Shown here: positions 35,556 through 44,828 of the stretch, one piece after another | How positions within the stretch are numbered: position 1 is the first letter of the stretch | Layout of the letters: each line of letters begins with the position of its first letter | Origin: Flavobacteriales bacterium | GTDB lineage: Bacteria > Bacteroidota > Bacteroidia > Flavobacteriales > Flavobacteriaceae | DNA: 64,000 nucleotides | NCBI GenBank assembly: GCA_017303755.1 | Contig: JAFLBS010000001.1 | Location: 1,116,001 to 1,180,000 of the forward strand | Direction: 5' to 3' | Position numbers and translations under genes: made by a program | The notes under the pieces: generated by a model | Told to the model about the DNA's origin: nothing | Seen by the model: the letters and a program-made list of their open reading frames with translations, nothing else | Database searches by the model: none

Positions 35556-36872
35556 TTATTTAGCAACTCTAAGAATACTTTCCTTTTCCTGTTTTTGACT
35601 TTGAATGTTCCAGTAAACAGCCATTTGTTGAGCATAGTCAATAGGGGTTTTCCCAATGTAGTTTAAGAATTCTTTTTCGGTGCTATGACCCGTTACATTC
35701 AAAAGTAAGCCTGTTGGAATTTCACCATAGTAGTTTGTGGCAAATGAGCGTCTGCAAATATGTGAAGTGACAAGTTCCCACTTTGGAAATTCACCGTTTT
35801 CTTTTCTAGAAGTTTCAGGGTTTATTCTAGCTCCAGAAATTATTTCGGAAATTTTAGCCTCTTTGCAAATATCTTTTATGTATAAATTGAACTTTGCCTT
35901 TGAACTCTCTATGTTTTTACTATAAATAGGTGGGAACTCTCCATTCCTTTTATCTAAAATTGCTTTTACTTTATCATGGACTAGTATAGAAACTCTTTTT
36001 TTTGTCTTTTGCTGAATGAGTTCAATAAAGTCTAATTTTCCAATTTGCTTAATGTTTTGACTGGTTAATTGCAATAAATCACCAACACGTTGCCCGATAT
36101 AACATCCAATTAACAACCAATCTCTTGCATCTTCCAAATATTTTTCCTTCAAATTCACTTCCTCAAGTTTAGTTAATTCATCCCAATTGAGGTAAATTTT
36201 ATCAATTTGAACGCTAAAGCCTTTAATTTGTTGAAGTTGGGGGCTGACTATATAGCCAGATTTTTGAGCATCTAAACAAATTGTTTTTAAAAATTTAATG
36301 TAACGGCCTGCAGTATTTCTTCCTAGTTTTTCTACTTCAAGTAAATATTTTAGAAAATCATTTCTGTATTTTAAATCAATTTCAGATAACTTGTATTTGT
36401 GCCGTTTGAACTCCTGAAAGCCTATAATTTTTAATTTAATAGTTTTGTATTTTGTTATAGTTGCTTTTGATGTTCCTAGTTCGCCTGTTCTATCATTGGT
36501 CTTTAATTCAAGTTTTTCTATATACAGGTCGCAATAATTAACGATGAAATTATTGTCTGTTTTTTCACCTTTATTAAAATGAGAGTTTAAGCAATCGTTT
36601 AGCCAATCTTTATTTATTATATCACCATTAACGTTATTTTCGTTATATTTGCTAATAATGAAATATTCTAAAGTGTCTAGTTGATTTTGTAAAGTATCAC
36701 GTTCTAGGAATTGAGAAACTTTGCGGACTTTGCCACTTGAATTGTTGAAATAAATTGGATTAATAACTAATGGAGTAGCGAGCTTAATGTCTGTTTCTCT
36801 ATTTGCAACAAAACGAACATATATTTTTGTTGGGTTATTGTTTCCTCTTGTTGAGAATTTAATTGTTGCCAT
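35556..36872 (-). CDS. Tyrosine integrase of the tRNA-Ser element
   Basis: 438 residues. The N-terminal arm-binding part (MATIKFSTRGNNNPTKIYVR) is of the kind found in Bacteroidota integrases; a SAM-like core-binding domain lies at about 105-205; the catalytic domain has Arg262 (YIGQRVGDLLQL), His371 and Arg374 (SHICRRSFATNYYG), His396 (VTGHSTEKEF) and the nucleophile Tyr405 (LNYIGK). All catalytic residues are present. It lies 208 nt from the right attachment repeat and reads away from it. It would insert the element into the tRNA-Ser end and, with the excisionase-like protein, remove it. Confidence 0.93.
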   Translation of the reverse strand: MATIKFSTRGNNNPTKIYVRFVANRETDIKLATPLVINPIYFNNSSGKVRKVSQFLERDTLQNQLDTLEYFIISKYNENNVNGDIINKDWLNDCLNSHFNKGEKTDNNFIVNYCDLYIEKLELKTNDRTGELGTSKATITKYKTIKLKIIGFQEFKRHKYKLSEIDLKYRNDFLKYLLEVEKLGRNTAGRYIKFLKTICLDAQKSGYIVSPQLQQIKGFSVQIDKIYLNWDELTKLEEVNLKEKYLEDARDWLLIGCYIGQRVGDLLQLTSQNIKQIGKLDFIELIQQKTKKRVSILVHDKVKAILDKRNGEFPPIYSKNIESSKAKFNLYIKDICKEAKISEIISGARINPETSRKENGEFPKWELVTSHICRRSFATNYYGEIPTGLLLNVTGHSTEKEFLNYIGKTPIDYAQQMAVYWNIQSQKQEKESILRVAK

Positions 36873-36996
36873 AATTTTTTTCTTACAACAAATATAAAAA
36901 GTAGAATCAATAAAAAAAATATTTGTCCAGCTTTTGTCCGACGAAAAGTTAATTAGTTATAATTTATATTAATTATTTTTAATTTCTTTTTATTGC

Positions 36997-37031
36997 AAAA
37001 GCCCTATAAAACATTAATTTACAAGGCTTTT
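36997..37031. terminator. Hairpin near the right element end
   Basis: AAAAGCC (36997-37003) and GGCTTTT (37025-37031) form a 7-bp stem with a 21-nt loop, followed by T. It lies between the integrase start and attR and could stop read-through from outside. Confidence 0.4.
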
Positions 37032-37079
37032 TCATTTTGGTGTGATTGTTTATGAATATAGTACATTAAGGCATTTCGT

Positions 37080-37094
37080 TCCCATCCTCTCTGC
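37080..37094 (+). repeat. attR: second copy of the 15-bp tRNA-Ser end
   Basis: TCCCATCCTCTCTGC, identical to the tRNA-Ser 3' end at 13621-13635. No tRNA body precedes it, so it is the element-distal copy. Confidence 0.88.
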
Positions 37095-37128
37095 AAAAAG
37101 TTTTCAAAAAATTATGACTAAATGAGTG

Positions 37129-37623
37129 TTATTTTTTTACAACTTTTACTTCCCCATTATATGAAACTTTAATTGAGTCTTTGAAGATTTTAATCACTTT
37201 TAATCCTTCTTTCGTTTCATTGTTCTTCAGCTTCAAAAGTTGTCCATTCATTTTTAATAAAACAAGTTCACTTCCACCAGTTTCATTTTTTATATAACCA
37301 TAATAGTTTACTGCTGGGAATGGTTGTTTTGAAATTGGTTTCAAAGCCTTGGAGACAGGTTGATTAACAATAGTTCTTTTAAAAGTGGTTCTTGTGACTT
37401 GAGTTTTTTCAGAATAGGTTTTCCCTAAAAAAGGATCTCTAGATAGCGGTTTCAGTTCAAAAGTGTCTTTACTTTTTATTGTTGAAGTAATAAAATTCAC
37501 ATCATTCTCATTCTCTAAAATAGTTGTGTTGTTAGAAAAATAAGGACTGATGTATTTGTACAAAACAGTTCCCCATAATCCCAAAACGACTATTAAGAGT
37601 ACAATATTGATTTTCTTTTTCAT
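37129..37623 (-). CDS. GspC/PilP-like secretion-pilus protein
   Basis: A single N-terminal membrane span (INIVLLIVVLGLWGTVLYKY) is followed by a linker and a C-terminal beta-rich domain (VNYYGYIKNETGGSELVLLK, then MNGQLLKLKNNETKEGLKV). This is the layout of GspC homology-region or PilP proteins, which link the inner-membrane platform to the secretin. It is the last gene of the operon, overlapping its upstream neighbour by one base. Family assignment rests on layout and operon position more than on sequence. Confidence 0.55.
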   Translation of the reverse strand: MKKKINIVLLIVVLGLWGTVLYKYISPYFSNNTTILENENDVNFITSTIKSKDTFELKPLSRDPFLGKTYSEKTQVTRTTFKRTIVNQPVSKALKPISKQPFPAVNYYGYIKNETGGSELVLLKMNGQLLKLKNNETKEGLKVIKIFKDSIKVSYNGEVKVVKK

Positions 37624-38579
37624 TAATTAATAGTAAATTTAAAAGGAGTACTGCTAACACCAGTATTTCCTGCTAAGTCTTTAGCAATAATTCGCCAATA
37701 ATAATCGCCAGCTGATGTGAAGGTCTGTTGAAAAGTATTGACATTGACATTTGACGATTGAATAATAGTAGCAAACGAAATCGAATTAGAAAATTCAATA
37801 GTATAACTTATAGGCGACATAATAACACCAGAATCAGACGGAATACTCCAACTAAAACTAACCGTTTGATTGATGGTTTGTGTTGAATTATTTGCAGGTA
37901 AAGTATTCACAGGCTGATTGGGCAGAACAGTATCTAAATAGAATTTACGTGCCGAGTAATTGGTTTCTGAAGTTGAATTTACTCCTTTAATTTTCCATCG
38001 GTATTCAGCATTCTGATTCAAAATAGTGCTGTTTAAGTTAAGCGAAGTAGCGGTTAAATTAGACTGTTGATTAATGACCACATCTCCGTTAGTAACTCTA
38101 ACTAATTCAAACGAATAATTATCTGCAGCATTTAAGTTTTGCCAAGTTAACACTAATGACGGATTGTTAGTGTAAAAGCCATCAGCAGGACTAGATAAAA
38201 CAACTTGTTGATTTGTGAGATCATCAGTTTCAAAAATGGTGAAGGTGTGGTTTGTGGAATACGATGAAACATATGCGAAGTTTTCTCCTCTAACTCGCCA
38301 TTGGTATTCACCTTGGCTTAGAGGAAAACTTAAGCTGTTTTGGTTCACCAATGAATCAAGCACAATGCTTGAGTTTTCATCAAAAACCTGAACTCTATAG
38401 TCATCTGCACCGTTCAGACTATTCCACTGAAAGTTAACCACATTACTGTAAATATTCTGGTTGTTTTGAGGATATACAACTTGAACAATATCGTCAGTGA
38501 TGTCTTCTTCTATAATGTCTTCACATGAGTAAAGAAAGATAACAAATAGCAATAAAAGTAAGGGTTTAATAGTTCTCAT
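37623..38579 (-). CDS. Lipoprotein with fibronectin-III-like repeats in the secretion operon
   Basis: Lipobox LLLLFVIFLYSC, then about three fibronectin type III-like domains, each with a W-x-W or Y-x-W-R-I/V-x strand: NVVNFQWNSLNGADDYRVQV ... YQWRVRGENF (about 45-115), LVLTWQNLNAADNYSFELV ... YRWKIKGVNS (about 135-205), and VSFSWSIPSDSG ... YYWRIIAKDLAGN (about 235-310). FN3 arrays are spacers or carbohydrate-binding scaffolds outside the cell. It overlaps the preceding gene by 14 nt, so it belongs to the secretion operon and may be a pilotin-like or substrate-contact part. Confidence 0.75.
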   Translation of the reverse strand: MRTIKPLLLLLFVIFLYSCEDIIEEDITDDIVQVVYPQNNQNIYSNVVNFQWNSLNGADDYRVQVFDENSSIVLDSLVNQNSLSFPLSQGEYQWRVRGENFAYVSSYSTNHTFTIFETDDLTNQQVVLSSPADGFYTNNPSLVLTWQNLNAADNYSFELVRVTNGDVVINQQSNLTATSLNLNSTILNQNAEYRWKIKGVNSTSETNYSARKFYLDTVLPNQPVNTLPANNSTQTINQTVSFSWSIPSDSGVIMSPISYTIEFSNSISFATIIQSSNVNVNTFQQTFTSAGDYYWRIIAKDLAGNTGVSSTPFKFTIN

Positions 38580-39087
38580 ATTTTTGGAATATTATTTTTA
38601 AATGCAAAGTTTCAAATTTATTATTCTTTTTTTCGGTATAGTATTTAGTGCTCACTATCTTGCTGTATTCAAAGTTTTTTTCAAAATTATAAGCAACATT
38701 TAACAAATTAGTAATGCCTCCAGTTAAATCAATTACATAACTATATACTTTATAATTGTTTTCAGTGTATTCATGAATAGGCTGCATGTTATGGATGGAT
38801 ACATTGTTACTGTTCTCTAATAAGAAATTAACTAGCTCTTGCTGTGTTTTTTCTTTATTAACTCCTTCCCGTCCAATCATTCGATCCAAGCTGTTGATTT
38901 CAGATTTTAGATGTCCAATACTGTTTGCCTTTTTACTGAAAGATTCAACCTTATTTCTTAAAATTCTATTTTCCTTTACAGCATCAATCAAAGAGCTAAA
39001 AGACCTTCTGTAAGCAGCTATTGATAGCATAAAAAATAATACTATCAAGACTTTAAACTTGACTTTATAGGAATATTGATTAAACAT
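38566..39087 (-). CDS. GspM/PilO-like assembly protein
   Basis: One membrane span near the N-terminus (VKFKVLIVLFFMLSIAAYRR), a coiled helical stretch (SFSSLIDAVKENRILRNKVE) and a small ferredoxin-like C-terminal domain (VYSYVIDLTGGITNLLNVAYNFEKN), with PilO-like order. It overlaps both neighbours (8 and 14 nt). PilO/GspM proteins make the inner-membrane alignment complex with PilN/GspL. Confidence 0.6.
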   Translation of the reverse strand: MFNQYSYKVKFKVLIVLFFMLSIAAYRRSFSSLIDAVKENRILRNKVESFSKKANSIGHLKSEINSLDRMIGREGVNKEKTQQELVNFLLENSNNVSIHNMQPIHEYTENNYKVYSYVIDLTGGITNLLNVAYNFEKNFEYSKIVSTKYYTEKKNNKFETLHLKIIFQKYENY

Positions 39088-40270
39088 TTTTTAAAAATAA
39101 AGTGATTTCAAAAAAAGTGGTGTTCTTTTTATCTTTTTTTATTGAATTTATTTCAAGGTTTTTAACCCAATTTTGATTCCTTAATAATCCAATCCAATTG
39201 TTAAAAACAGTTTCATTTCTTGTTTCACCTTTCACCATTATTATTTTAGAATCAAATACAATTTCTTTATTGTTTTTAATATCCTCAATTACAGGGAAAG
39301 TTTCCAATGCATTTAAGCTAATTTCAGACGGAACCATTCTAACTATTTCATAATTGTAAAAAGAATTAAATTTGGGAGATGAAATGCCTGTTTTTTTTAC
39401 AATTTCGAGCTTCTTTTCTTTTTGTTTTTCTAACTTTTGAACCAATTCAAAAGATTGATTAGAGTATACGCTTTTAAGATTTAATTCGGTGTTTTTAGAA
39501 TTGTAGTACTGAATCAAAATATAGCTTGACAAAAGCATCACAAAAAAACCAATCAACATAAATAATCCCAAGGTATTGAATGCTTTTTTGTAGAATACTT
39601 CTTCTTTGTTTATTACTTTACTTTCGTTTTTAGCAATGGATGGATGTTGAGTAAAAAAGTGAACCGCAGCGCCATATAATGGCAGATGAAATTTGGATAA
39701 AAGTGTTTCGCCAAATTGATAATTAACATTTTCATCAACTTGTTGTTCGTCTTTAAGCACATCTGTCAAAGACTCTCCTTCAAAATTCAAAATGGAAGTG
39801 TTAGAAAACAGTTTGCTTTTTTGAAGAGTAGAATTTAATAAAGAAGCTACTATTGAACCAATATAAACATCTATTATTTGGTATTCAGTTTTTTGAAACC
39901 GTTCAATTATTTCATCAGTAACGGATTGTCTGCAAATACTAAAAAACTGATTTTCATTTGAACTGTAACTTAAAAAATGAATGGAATTATAGTCTAATTT
40001 TTTCACCCAATCCACATCAACTTCATTTTTTAATTCTATTTTTTTATTTACTATTCCTTTGCCATCAATTAGAAGCAGTACAGGAATTTTAGCGTCTATC
40101 TTGTTTTTTATATGATCAAATTCAGAAAAATAGTCTATGGAAACAATGTTTAGACTTGATTTTTTCTTGCTAATTTTTAGAGCATAATATTCCTCATTAT
40201 CTTCCTTCCGAAAGATGCCAACCACATTGATGGTGTTGAATTGTACTATTTTGTCTAAAAATTTTATCAT
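39080..40270 (-). CDS. GspL/PilMN-like assembly protein
   Basis: A cytoplasmic domain of about 230 residues, with actin-like-fold beta strands (YYALKISKKKSSLNIVSIDY, PVLLLIDGKGIVNKKIEL), a single membrane span near 240-262 (LGLFMLIGFFVMLLSSYILI), a coiled stretch and a periplasmic ferredoxin-like domain (MVPSEISLNALETFPVIEDI, ETRNETVFNNWIGLLRN). This equals GspL or a fused PilM-PilN. Shares one base with the secretin gene (ATG overlapping TGA/TAA style). Confidence 0.65.
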   Translation of the reverse strand: MIKFLDKIVQFNTINVVGIFRKEDNEEYYALKISKKKSSLNIVSIDYFSEFDHIKNKIDAKIPVLLLIDGKGIVNKKIELKNEVDVDWVKKLDYNSIHFLSYSSNENQFFSICRQSVTDEIIERFQKTEYQIIDVYIGSIVASLLNSTLQKSKLFSNTSILNFEGESLTDVLKDEQQVDENVNYQFGETLLSKFHLPLYGAAVHFFTQHPSIAKNESKVINKEEVFYKKAFNTLGLFMLIGFFVMLLSSYILIQYYNSKNTELNLKSVYSNQSFELVQKLEKQKEKKLEIVKKTGISSPKFNSFYNYEIVRMVPSEISLNALETFPVIEDIKNNKEIVFDSKIIMVKGETRNETVFNNWIGLLRNQNWVKNLEINSIKKDKKNTTFFEITLFLKNV

Positions 40271-42186
40271 TAATAAACTACGGTTGGTTTAATAAAAATA
40301 TGCAATTTAGAAGTGCTTTTCGCTTTTTTTCTACTACTAAAAAACCATTTAATGATTGGGATTCTAGAGATTAACGGAACTCCAGAGCCTGAGTTTTCTC
40401 TTTCGAGTTCGTCTAATCCTCCTAATAATACCATTTCGTTGTTTTTGACTCTTACTAAAGATTCAAATTTTTGTGAAGCTTTTCCAGGAGGAGCATTTTC
40501 TCCAGCTCTTCCTAAGAAGGAACTCTTTTCAACCGATATATTTAAAGTTACATTTTCATCAGTTGAAACAAATGGCTTTATTGAAACGCTTAAATTTGCA
40601 TCTGTAGACTTCCATGTTCCAGATTGCAGAATGTTATTATTGATTCCGTTGTTGATAAGTTGATTGCTTTGCTCAAAATAATAACTGGTTTCACCAATTG
40701 AGAGTTTTGCTTCATGACCACTAATGGTGGCAATTTTAGGTGTTGATTCAATTTTAATGATTGAGTTGTTCTCTAATGCTTGTAAGTTGAGGTAAAAAGC
40801 TTCAGTTACTTTTCCTAGTTTAATAAAACCTAAACCATTAAAAGCATCAATAAGACTGTTAACAGATGTGCTGTTCAAATTAACATCTGCACTAGGAAAT
40901 AATACACCGCTGGTTTCTTTTTTTGTGCTTTTATCAATTCCGGCTTTTAAACCAGTTTGAATATCATACGATTTATTGTATTGAACAATAATGACTTCAA
41001 TTTGTACCAATGGCACGACTTTATCAATTTGTTTGATGTAAATTTTTAACTCTTCTACAATAGTTTTCGCACCCGAAACAATGAGTCCATTGAGTTCAAC
41101 AAACTCCTTAATTTCTAATTTTTCTGAAAACACTCTAGGTAATGAAGCTAAAACTGACTCGATTGAACGGTTTTCAAGTTGAATGATTTCAGTCGCTCTT
41201 AAACCTTCTGTAGCTTGCTCACCAATAATGTATAAATCGTTTTGTTTTTTGAAAGTGTATTTTTTGCCTTTAAATACATGTTCTAAGAGGTCGTCAAATG
41301 TTATTTCTTCAGCTAATAATGAAGTTTTTTCATTTTCAGGTTTATTGTAAAAAAAGTAGTTTACGTGTAGTTTTTCAGCAGCTTCAGTTATTAATTCAGT
41401 TGCATCTGCCATATTAGCTTTTACATTTAAAAACCCTGATTTACTTGTGTCCACTTCATAATAACCCGGAGTGCCACTTGCTGCTTTAGTAGTTTTGTTT
41501 TTAGAATTATTGTTTTTGTCATTTGATGCTGATGCTGTTATAGGTTGAGTGTTTTTCTCTAAAAAGTAGAAACCATTTTCATCTTTAGTAACTTGCAAAT
41601 TATTCGATTTTGCCATCATTTCCATAACCTGATCAAAAGGACGATTGAGAATGTAAGCTGAAACTTTTTGAGTTTTGATATCAGGAGAGAGCACAATGTT
41701 TTTGCCTGATTTATCTATGATGGCTTGGGTCACGCTCGGAATGGAATCATTCTCTAATTTTACCGATAAAAAATCATTCTGATTGTTGTAACTGACATCG
41801 ATAACTTTGGGAAGTTTTTTTTCTATTATTTTAATTTCTTTTCTTTTCTTGAAAATAATGATGTTACTCATGATATCTACCTGAAGATCGTATTTTTGAG
41901 TTAAAAACACAAAGACATCTTTCACAGTAACATCAAAGAAGTTGCTGACTACACTTTGAGTTAAGTCGTTGTCTACACTCACGTTGAGTTGGTGCTCCTG
42001 AGCAATAGAAGTAATGAAATCGTATAGAGTTAAGCCCGAAACATCGGTTTTTATGGTTTCGTTTAATCCTTTTTTAACTTTAGAAAACTCATCCAATTTA
42101 CGATTGAGTTCATTGATGTCTTGTTGTGCAAAACACAAGTTAAAAAGAAAAAAACCAATGATGGTTGCTGCAATTTTGTTTGACAT
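40270..42186 (-). CDS. Secretin of the type II secretion/type IV pilus family
   Basis: Signal peptide MSNKIAATIIGFFLFNLCFA; STN-like N-domain (GLTLYDFITSIAQEHQLNVS) at about 50-120; further N-domains (TQAIIDKSGKNIVLSPDIK; ADATELITEAAEKLHVNYFF; IIQLENRSIESVLASLPRVF); and the secretin barrel over the last ~220 residues, with VPLVQIEVIIVQ, SIKPFVSTDENVTLNISVE and the closing signature GSGVPLISRIPIIKWFFSSR. It forms the outer-membrane channel. Four bases separate it from the ATPase gene. The many N-domains are usual for GspD/PilQ. Confidence 0.9.
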   Translation of the reverse strand: MSNKIAATIIGFFLFNLCFAQQDINELNRKLDEFSKVKKGLNETIKTDVSGLTLYDFITSIAQEHQLNVSVDNDLTQSVVSNFFDVTVKDVFVFLTQKYDLQVDIMSNIIIFKKRKEIKIIEKKLPKVIDVSYNNQNDFLSVKLENDSIPSVTQAIIDKSGKNIVLSPDIKTQKVSAYILNRPFDQVMEMMAKSNNLQVTKDENGFYFLEKNTQPITASASNDKNNNSKNKTTKAASGTPGYYEVDTSKSGFLNVKANMADATELITEAAEKLHVNYFFYNKPENEKTSLLAEEITFDDLLEHVFKGKKYTFKKQNDLYIIGEQATEGLRATEIIQLENRSIESVLASLPRVFSEKLEIKEFVELNGLIVSGAKTIVEELKIYIKQIDKVVPLVQIEVIIVQYNKSYDIQTGLKAGIDKSTKKETSGVLFPSADVNLNSTSVNSLIDAFNGLGFIKLGKVTEAFYLNLQALENNSIIKIESTPKIATISGHEAKLSIGETSYYFEQSNQLINNGINNNILQSGTWKSTDANLSVSIKPFVSTDENVTLNISVEKSSFLGRAGENAPPGKASQKFESLVRVKNNEMVLLGGLDELERENSGSGVPLISRIPIIKWFFSSRKKAKSTSKLHIFIKPTVVY

Positions 42187-42190
42187 TGGC

Positions 42191-43594
42191 CTATAAGTTT
42201 ATTAGTATGGAATAGATTTCTTCCAGAGAAGTTTCGCCTTTAGCAAATATATCAAAAGCTTTATCTGAAAGTGTTTTATATTCTTTGTTATTTTCAAAAA
42301 GTTCAACGACAGCGTTATTTTTAATAGCACTTGCGGTTTTGTTATCTATGTTAAGCACTTCGTAAATGGCTGTTCTTCCTCTATAACCAGTGTGATAACA
42401 TTTGTTACAGCCCGAAGGTTTGTAGCATTTGTCTATCGTATACGGAAAGTTAAAATTCAACGGAAAGTCATCAATGTTGACAGGTGTTTCTTTTTTACAA
42501 TCTTCGCATAACTTTCTCACCAACCGTTGGGCAACAGAAAGATTAAGCGTTTCCGCAATCAAATACGAAGGAATTCCCATGTCAATGATTCTCGAAATTG
42601 TCCCTACGGCTGAATTAGTATGTATAGTTGACAATACCAAATGTCCGGTCAATGACGCACGTATGGCCATCATTGCAGTTTCTGGATCACGAATTTCTCC
42701 AAGCATTATGATGTCTGGATCTTGGCGTAAAAAAGAGCGTAGGGCAGAGGCAAAGGTCAATCCGATGTCTTCTTTCAATTGAACTTGGTTGATTCCTTTT
42801 AGTGTATATTCAATTGGATCTTCAACCGTTACTATATTTCGGTGATTGTCGTTTAACAACCGTAAAGTGGCATACAAAGTAGTTGTTTTTCCCGAACCTG
42901 TTGGTCCGCTAATTAGGATGATTCCGTTGGGTTTTCTCACCGCTTCTAAGTACATTTCCAGCTCTTCACTTTTCAATCCTAAAGTGGATAAATCAATGTT
43001 AGACGCATCTTGACCCAATAAACGCATTACTATTTTTTCGCCATAAAGTGTAGGAAGCACCGAAACCCTAATGTCGAAGGACTCGTTGGTGATTCTTCCG
43101 TCTTGCGGTAAGCGTTTTTCGGTGATGTTTAATTTGGATTTGATTTTCACCTTGTTCACCAATTCAAGGTAATTGTCTTTCTCTACTTTGTAGCGCTCTA
43201 TGAGTTGACCATCGATACGAAATCGGATGCGCGCTGAATTTTCATAGATTTCAAAATGAATATCGCTGCTTTTTAATGATTTTGCTTCGTAGAGTAAATT
43301 CTCTAGAAAATCATTTTTATCGATGTTTAACGATTTTGAATTGACACTTTCTCTGTCTTTTCTATAGTATAATGAGAGTGCTTTTTCTATGGCCATATTG
43401 GAACACGAAAAAAAGGAAACCTCTTTTCCTAGCAACAATTCCAATTCATCTTTAATTACGTCTTGGTTTTGATTATCGTCAATAAACAGTTCCAAAAGCG
43501 CATCGTTTCCGCTTTTGGGCACTACCTTATAATGATTGGCTAAATCACTAGAGATTAGATGTTGGTTGTCTTGTGTAACAGCAATTTCTTCCAT
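42191..43594 (-). CDS. GspE/PilB-type assembly ATPase
   Basis: Walker A GPTGSGKTTTLYATLR (230-245), Asp box DPIEY (259-263), Walker B IIMLGEIRDPETA (295-307), His box LVLSTIHTNSAV (319-330) and the zinc-binding Cys set CEDC (363-366) and CNKC (396-399) of GspE/PilB. The N-terminal 90 residues are a reduced N1E-like domain. It powers pseudopilus extension from the cytoplasm. The gene is 1 base after the peptidase gene. Confidence 0.93.
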   Translation of the reverse strand: MEEIAVTQDNQHLISSDLANHYKVVPKSGNDALLELFIDDNQNQDVIKDELELLLGKEVSFFSCSNMAIEKALSLYYRKDRESVNSKSLNIDKNDFLENLLYEAKSLKSSDIHFEIYENSARIRFRIDGQLIERYKVEKDNYLELVNKVKIKSKLNITEKRLPQDGRITNESFDIRVSVLPTLYGEKIVMRLLGQDASNIDLSTLGLKSEELEMYLEAVRKPNGIILISGPTGSGKTTTLYATLRLLNDNHRNIVTVEDPIEYTLKGINQVQLKEDIGLTFASALRSFLRQDPDIIMLGEIRDPETAMMAIRASLTGHLVLSTIHTNSAVGTISRIIDMGIPSYLIAETLNLSVAQRLVRKLCEDCKKETPVNIDDFPLNFNFPYTIDKCYKPSGCNKCYHTGYRGRTAIYEVLNIDNKTASAIKNNAVVELFENNKEYKTLSDKAFDIFAKGETSLEEIYSILINL

Positions 43595-43595
43595 C

Positions 43596-44078
43596 TCAGA
43601 GGATTGTTAGTTTATTGAATTCAAAAAATAAGTCTTTTATAATTATAAATGCCAAAAAAACTGCTGAAAACCCAGCTAATGGAACAGTTTGAGTTTTCAT
43701 TATTCTCTGAAAAATCAACTGCATTAGTACCGAAAAAATCATCGAAAAAACAAAAAACAAAATGTAATTTTCTGTAAGGAATAAAGGTGTAATTGCCAAA
43801 AAGAATAATAAGTCGCCTAAGCCAAAATAATTTTGAAAAGGATTCATAAAAGCCTTGTTTTTGATACTCATATAGAACACCAAAAGAGCAAGAGTCAGAA
43901 CCACAAAAAAAATATTGTACATCAAAATCATAGTTTGAAAAAGGATGTTATTTTTGAAAATATAAAAGCAAAGAGCAAAAATGAGAATAGGAAGCACTAT
44001 ATGAATGTGTCTGTATTTCAAATCTTGAAAAAAAACAAACAATAAACCAATCAATAAAAATAGTACTGCTAGATTCAA
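43596..44078 (-). CDS. Short A24-type prepilin peptidase
   Basis: A 160-residue protein with about five membrane spans and the two aspartates of the A24 family: FFQDLKYRHI near the N-terminus and FGLGDLLFFL (G-x-G-D) at about 87-96. It lacks the N-terminal methylase domain of PilD, so it is a peptidase-only form. It removes the leader of the pseudopilins of the same operon. One base from both neighbours. Confidence 0.8.
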   Translation of the reverse strand: MNLAVLFLLIGLLFVFFQDLKYRHIHIVLPILIFALCFYIFKNNILFQTMILMYNIFFVVLTLALLVFYMSIKNKAFMNPFQNYFGLGDLLFFLAITPLFLTENYILFFVFSMIFSVLMQLIFQRIMKTQTVPLAGFSAVFLAFIIIKDLFFEFNKLTIL

Positions 44079-44079
44079 A

Positions 44080-44517
44080 TTATTCTTTGGTTACTTCGGT
44101 TAGGATTTTTTTGCTGTCGATTTCCCAAGTGTTGAATGCACCATCACTATCTAAATCAGAAACAGAAGTGGCACGTGCCAAAAACGAATCAGTAGAAGCA
44201 TCGACAATTTCAATTTTGTAAACGGCTTGTCCGCCTTCTTCCACAGTCAGTTCTTGTTCAAAACCTATTTCTTCCAAATTACTAGAGTATTTTGAATGAC
44301 GGTAAAAATAACTTTTCTCCAAACCGTACACCTGATTGAGCATAGCCTGAGCTTCAATGGCTTTGGCTTGACTGATTACCGAAGTTTGGTTGGGTAACAC
44401 CATCAATAAGATAATTCCGATGATGCATAAAACAATCAAAATTTCGGTCATCGAATAGGCTTTGACGGTCCATTTTTTGAATTGTCTATAAAACGGAAAC
44501 AATTTTGTTTTTATCAT
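44080..44517 (-). CDS. Major pseudopilin (GspG/PilA-like)
   Basis: Prepilin leader with cleavage before MTEILIVLCIIGIILLMVLP, keeping Glu at +3 or nearby after a short basic leader (KWTVKAYS). The residue before the cleavage is Ser, not the usual Gly, which is a variation. The mature part has the short globular domain of pseudopilins (EAQAMLNQVYGLEKSYFYRH, SKYSSNLEEIGFEQEL). It is the first gene of the lower half of the split operon; about 370 nt of non-coding DNA and the orphan cassette lie before it. Confidence 0.8.
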   Translation of the reverse strand: MIKTKLFPFYRQFKKWTVKAYSMTEILIVLCIIGIILLMVLPNQTSVISQAKAIEAQAMLNQVYGLEKSYFYRHSKYSSNLEEIGFEQELTVEEGGQAVYKIEIVDASTDSFLARATSVSDLDSDGAFNTWEIDSKKILTEVTKE

Positions 44518-44828
44518 ATCAATTTCAATTAGAGTAAATTTTGTGTAACACTTAGTAAAAGTCTAAGACAACTGAACCACTAATTAACTAATTTTTTTTT
44601 TATTATCGTATATTTCAGCTTGTTTTTTTACGTTAAAATTTTGAGTCAAAAAAAGAAATAGTAAATAAACAAGAGAACTCTTTTTTTTGTATTTTAGAAC
44701 AATGAAATTTAGTCTCTTTTTTGAGGTAAAAAAACAGTAAAAAACGCATTAAAGTGCTAATTATTGCAAATTTCAATCTAATGTAAGTTCTTATAAATAG
44801 TGACATCAGCAGTAAATAGATTACTATC
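44518..44828. other. AT-rich gap between gspG and the plus-strand cassette
   Basis: No gene. The divergent starts of gspG and of the orphan cassette flank it. It contains AAAAAACGCATT (near 44734) and GTTCTTATA (near 44789), short matches to the sequence before the cassettes at 54.3 and 57.7 kb, so the cassette's repeated leader probably begins here in degraded form. It must also carry any promoter of gspG. Confidence 0.4.

Larger units (their letters stand above)
13621..37094. mobile_element. Integrative element in tRNA-Ser with defence and Rhs toxin cargo
   Basis: The element is bounded by the 15-bp direct repeat of the tRNA-Ser 3' end. Order of content: unknown 295-residue protein, excisionase-like HTH, primase/VirE helicase, 1.2-kb iteron region, decayed nuclease gene, FokI-like nuclease, OLD-like ATPase, HsdS, nuclease-methylase, XRE controller, T9SS small protein, Rhs giant, two small exported proteins, and a tyrosine integrase next to the right end. 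I see no relaxase, coupling protein, VirB/Tra or phage structural gene. It could therefore be a mobilisable element, or a plasmid-like or phage-satellite-like element with its own replication module. The right flank is chromosomal (secretion operon). Confidence 0.85.

Noticed and set aside
13621-37094. Element as a self-transmissible conjugative element
   Set aside because: I looked for relaxase (HUH or MobA-like), coupling protein and Tra/VirB motifs and found none within the boundaries.
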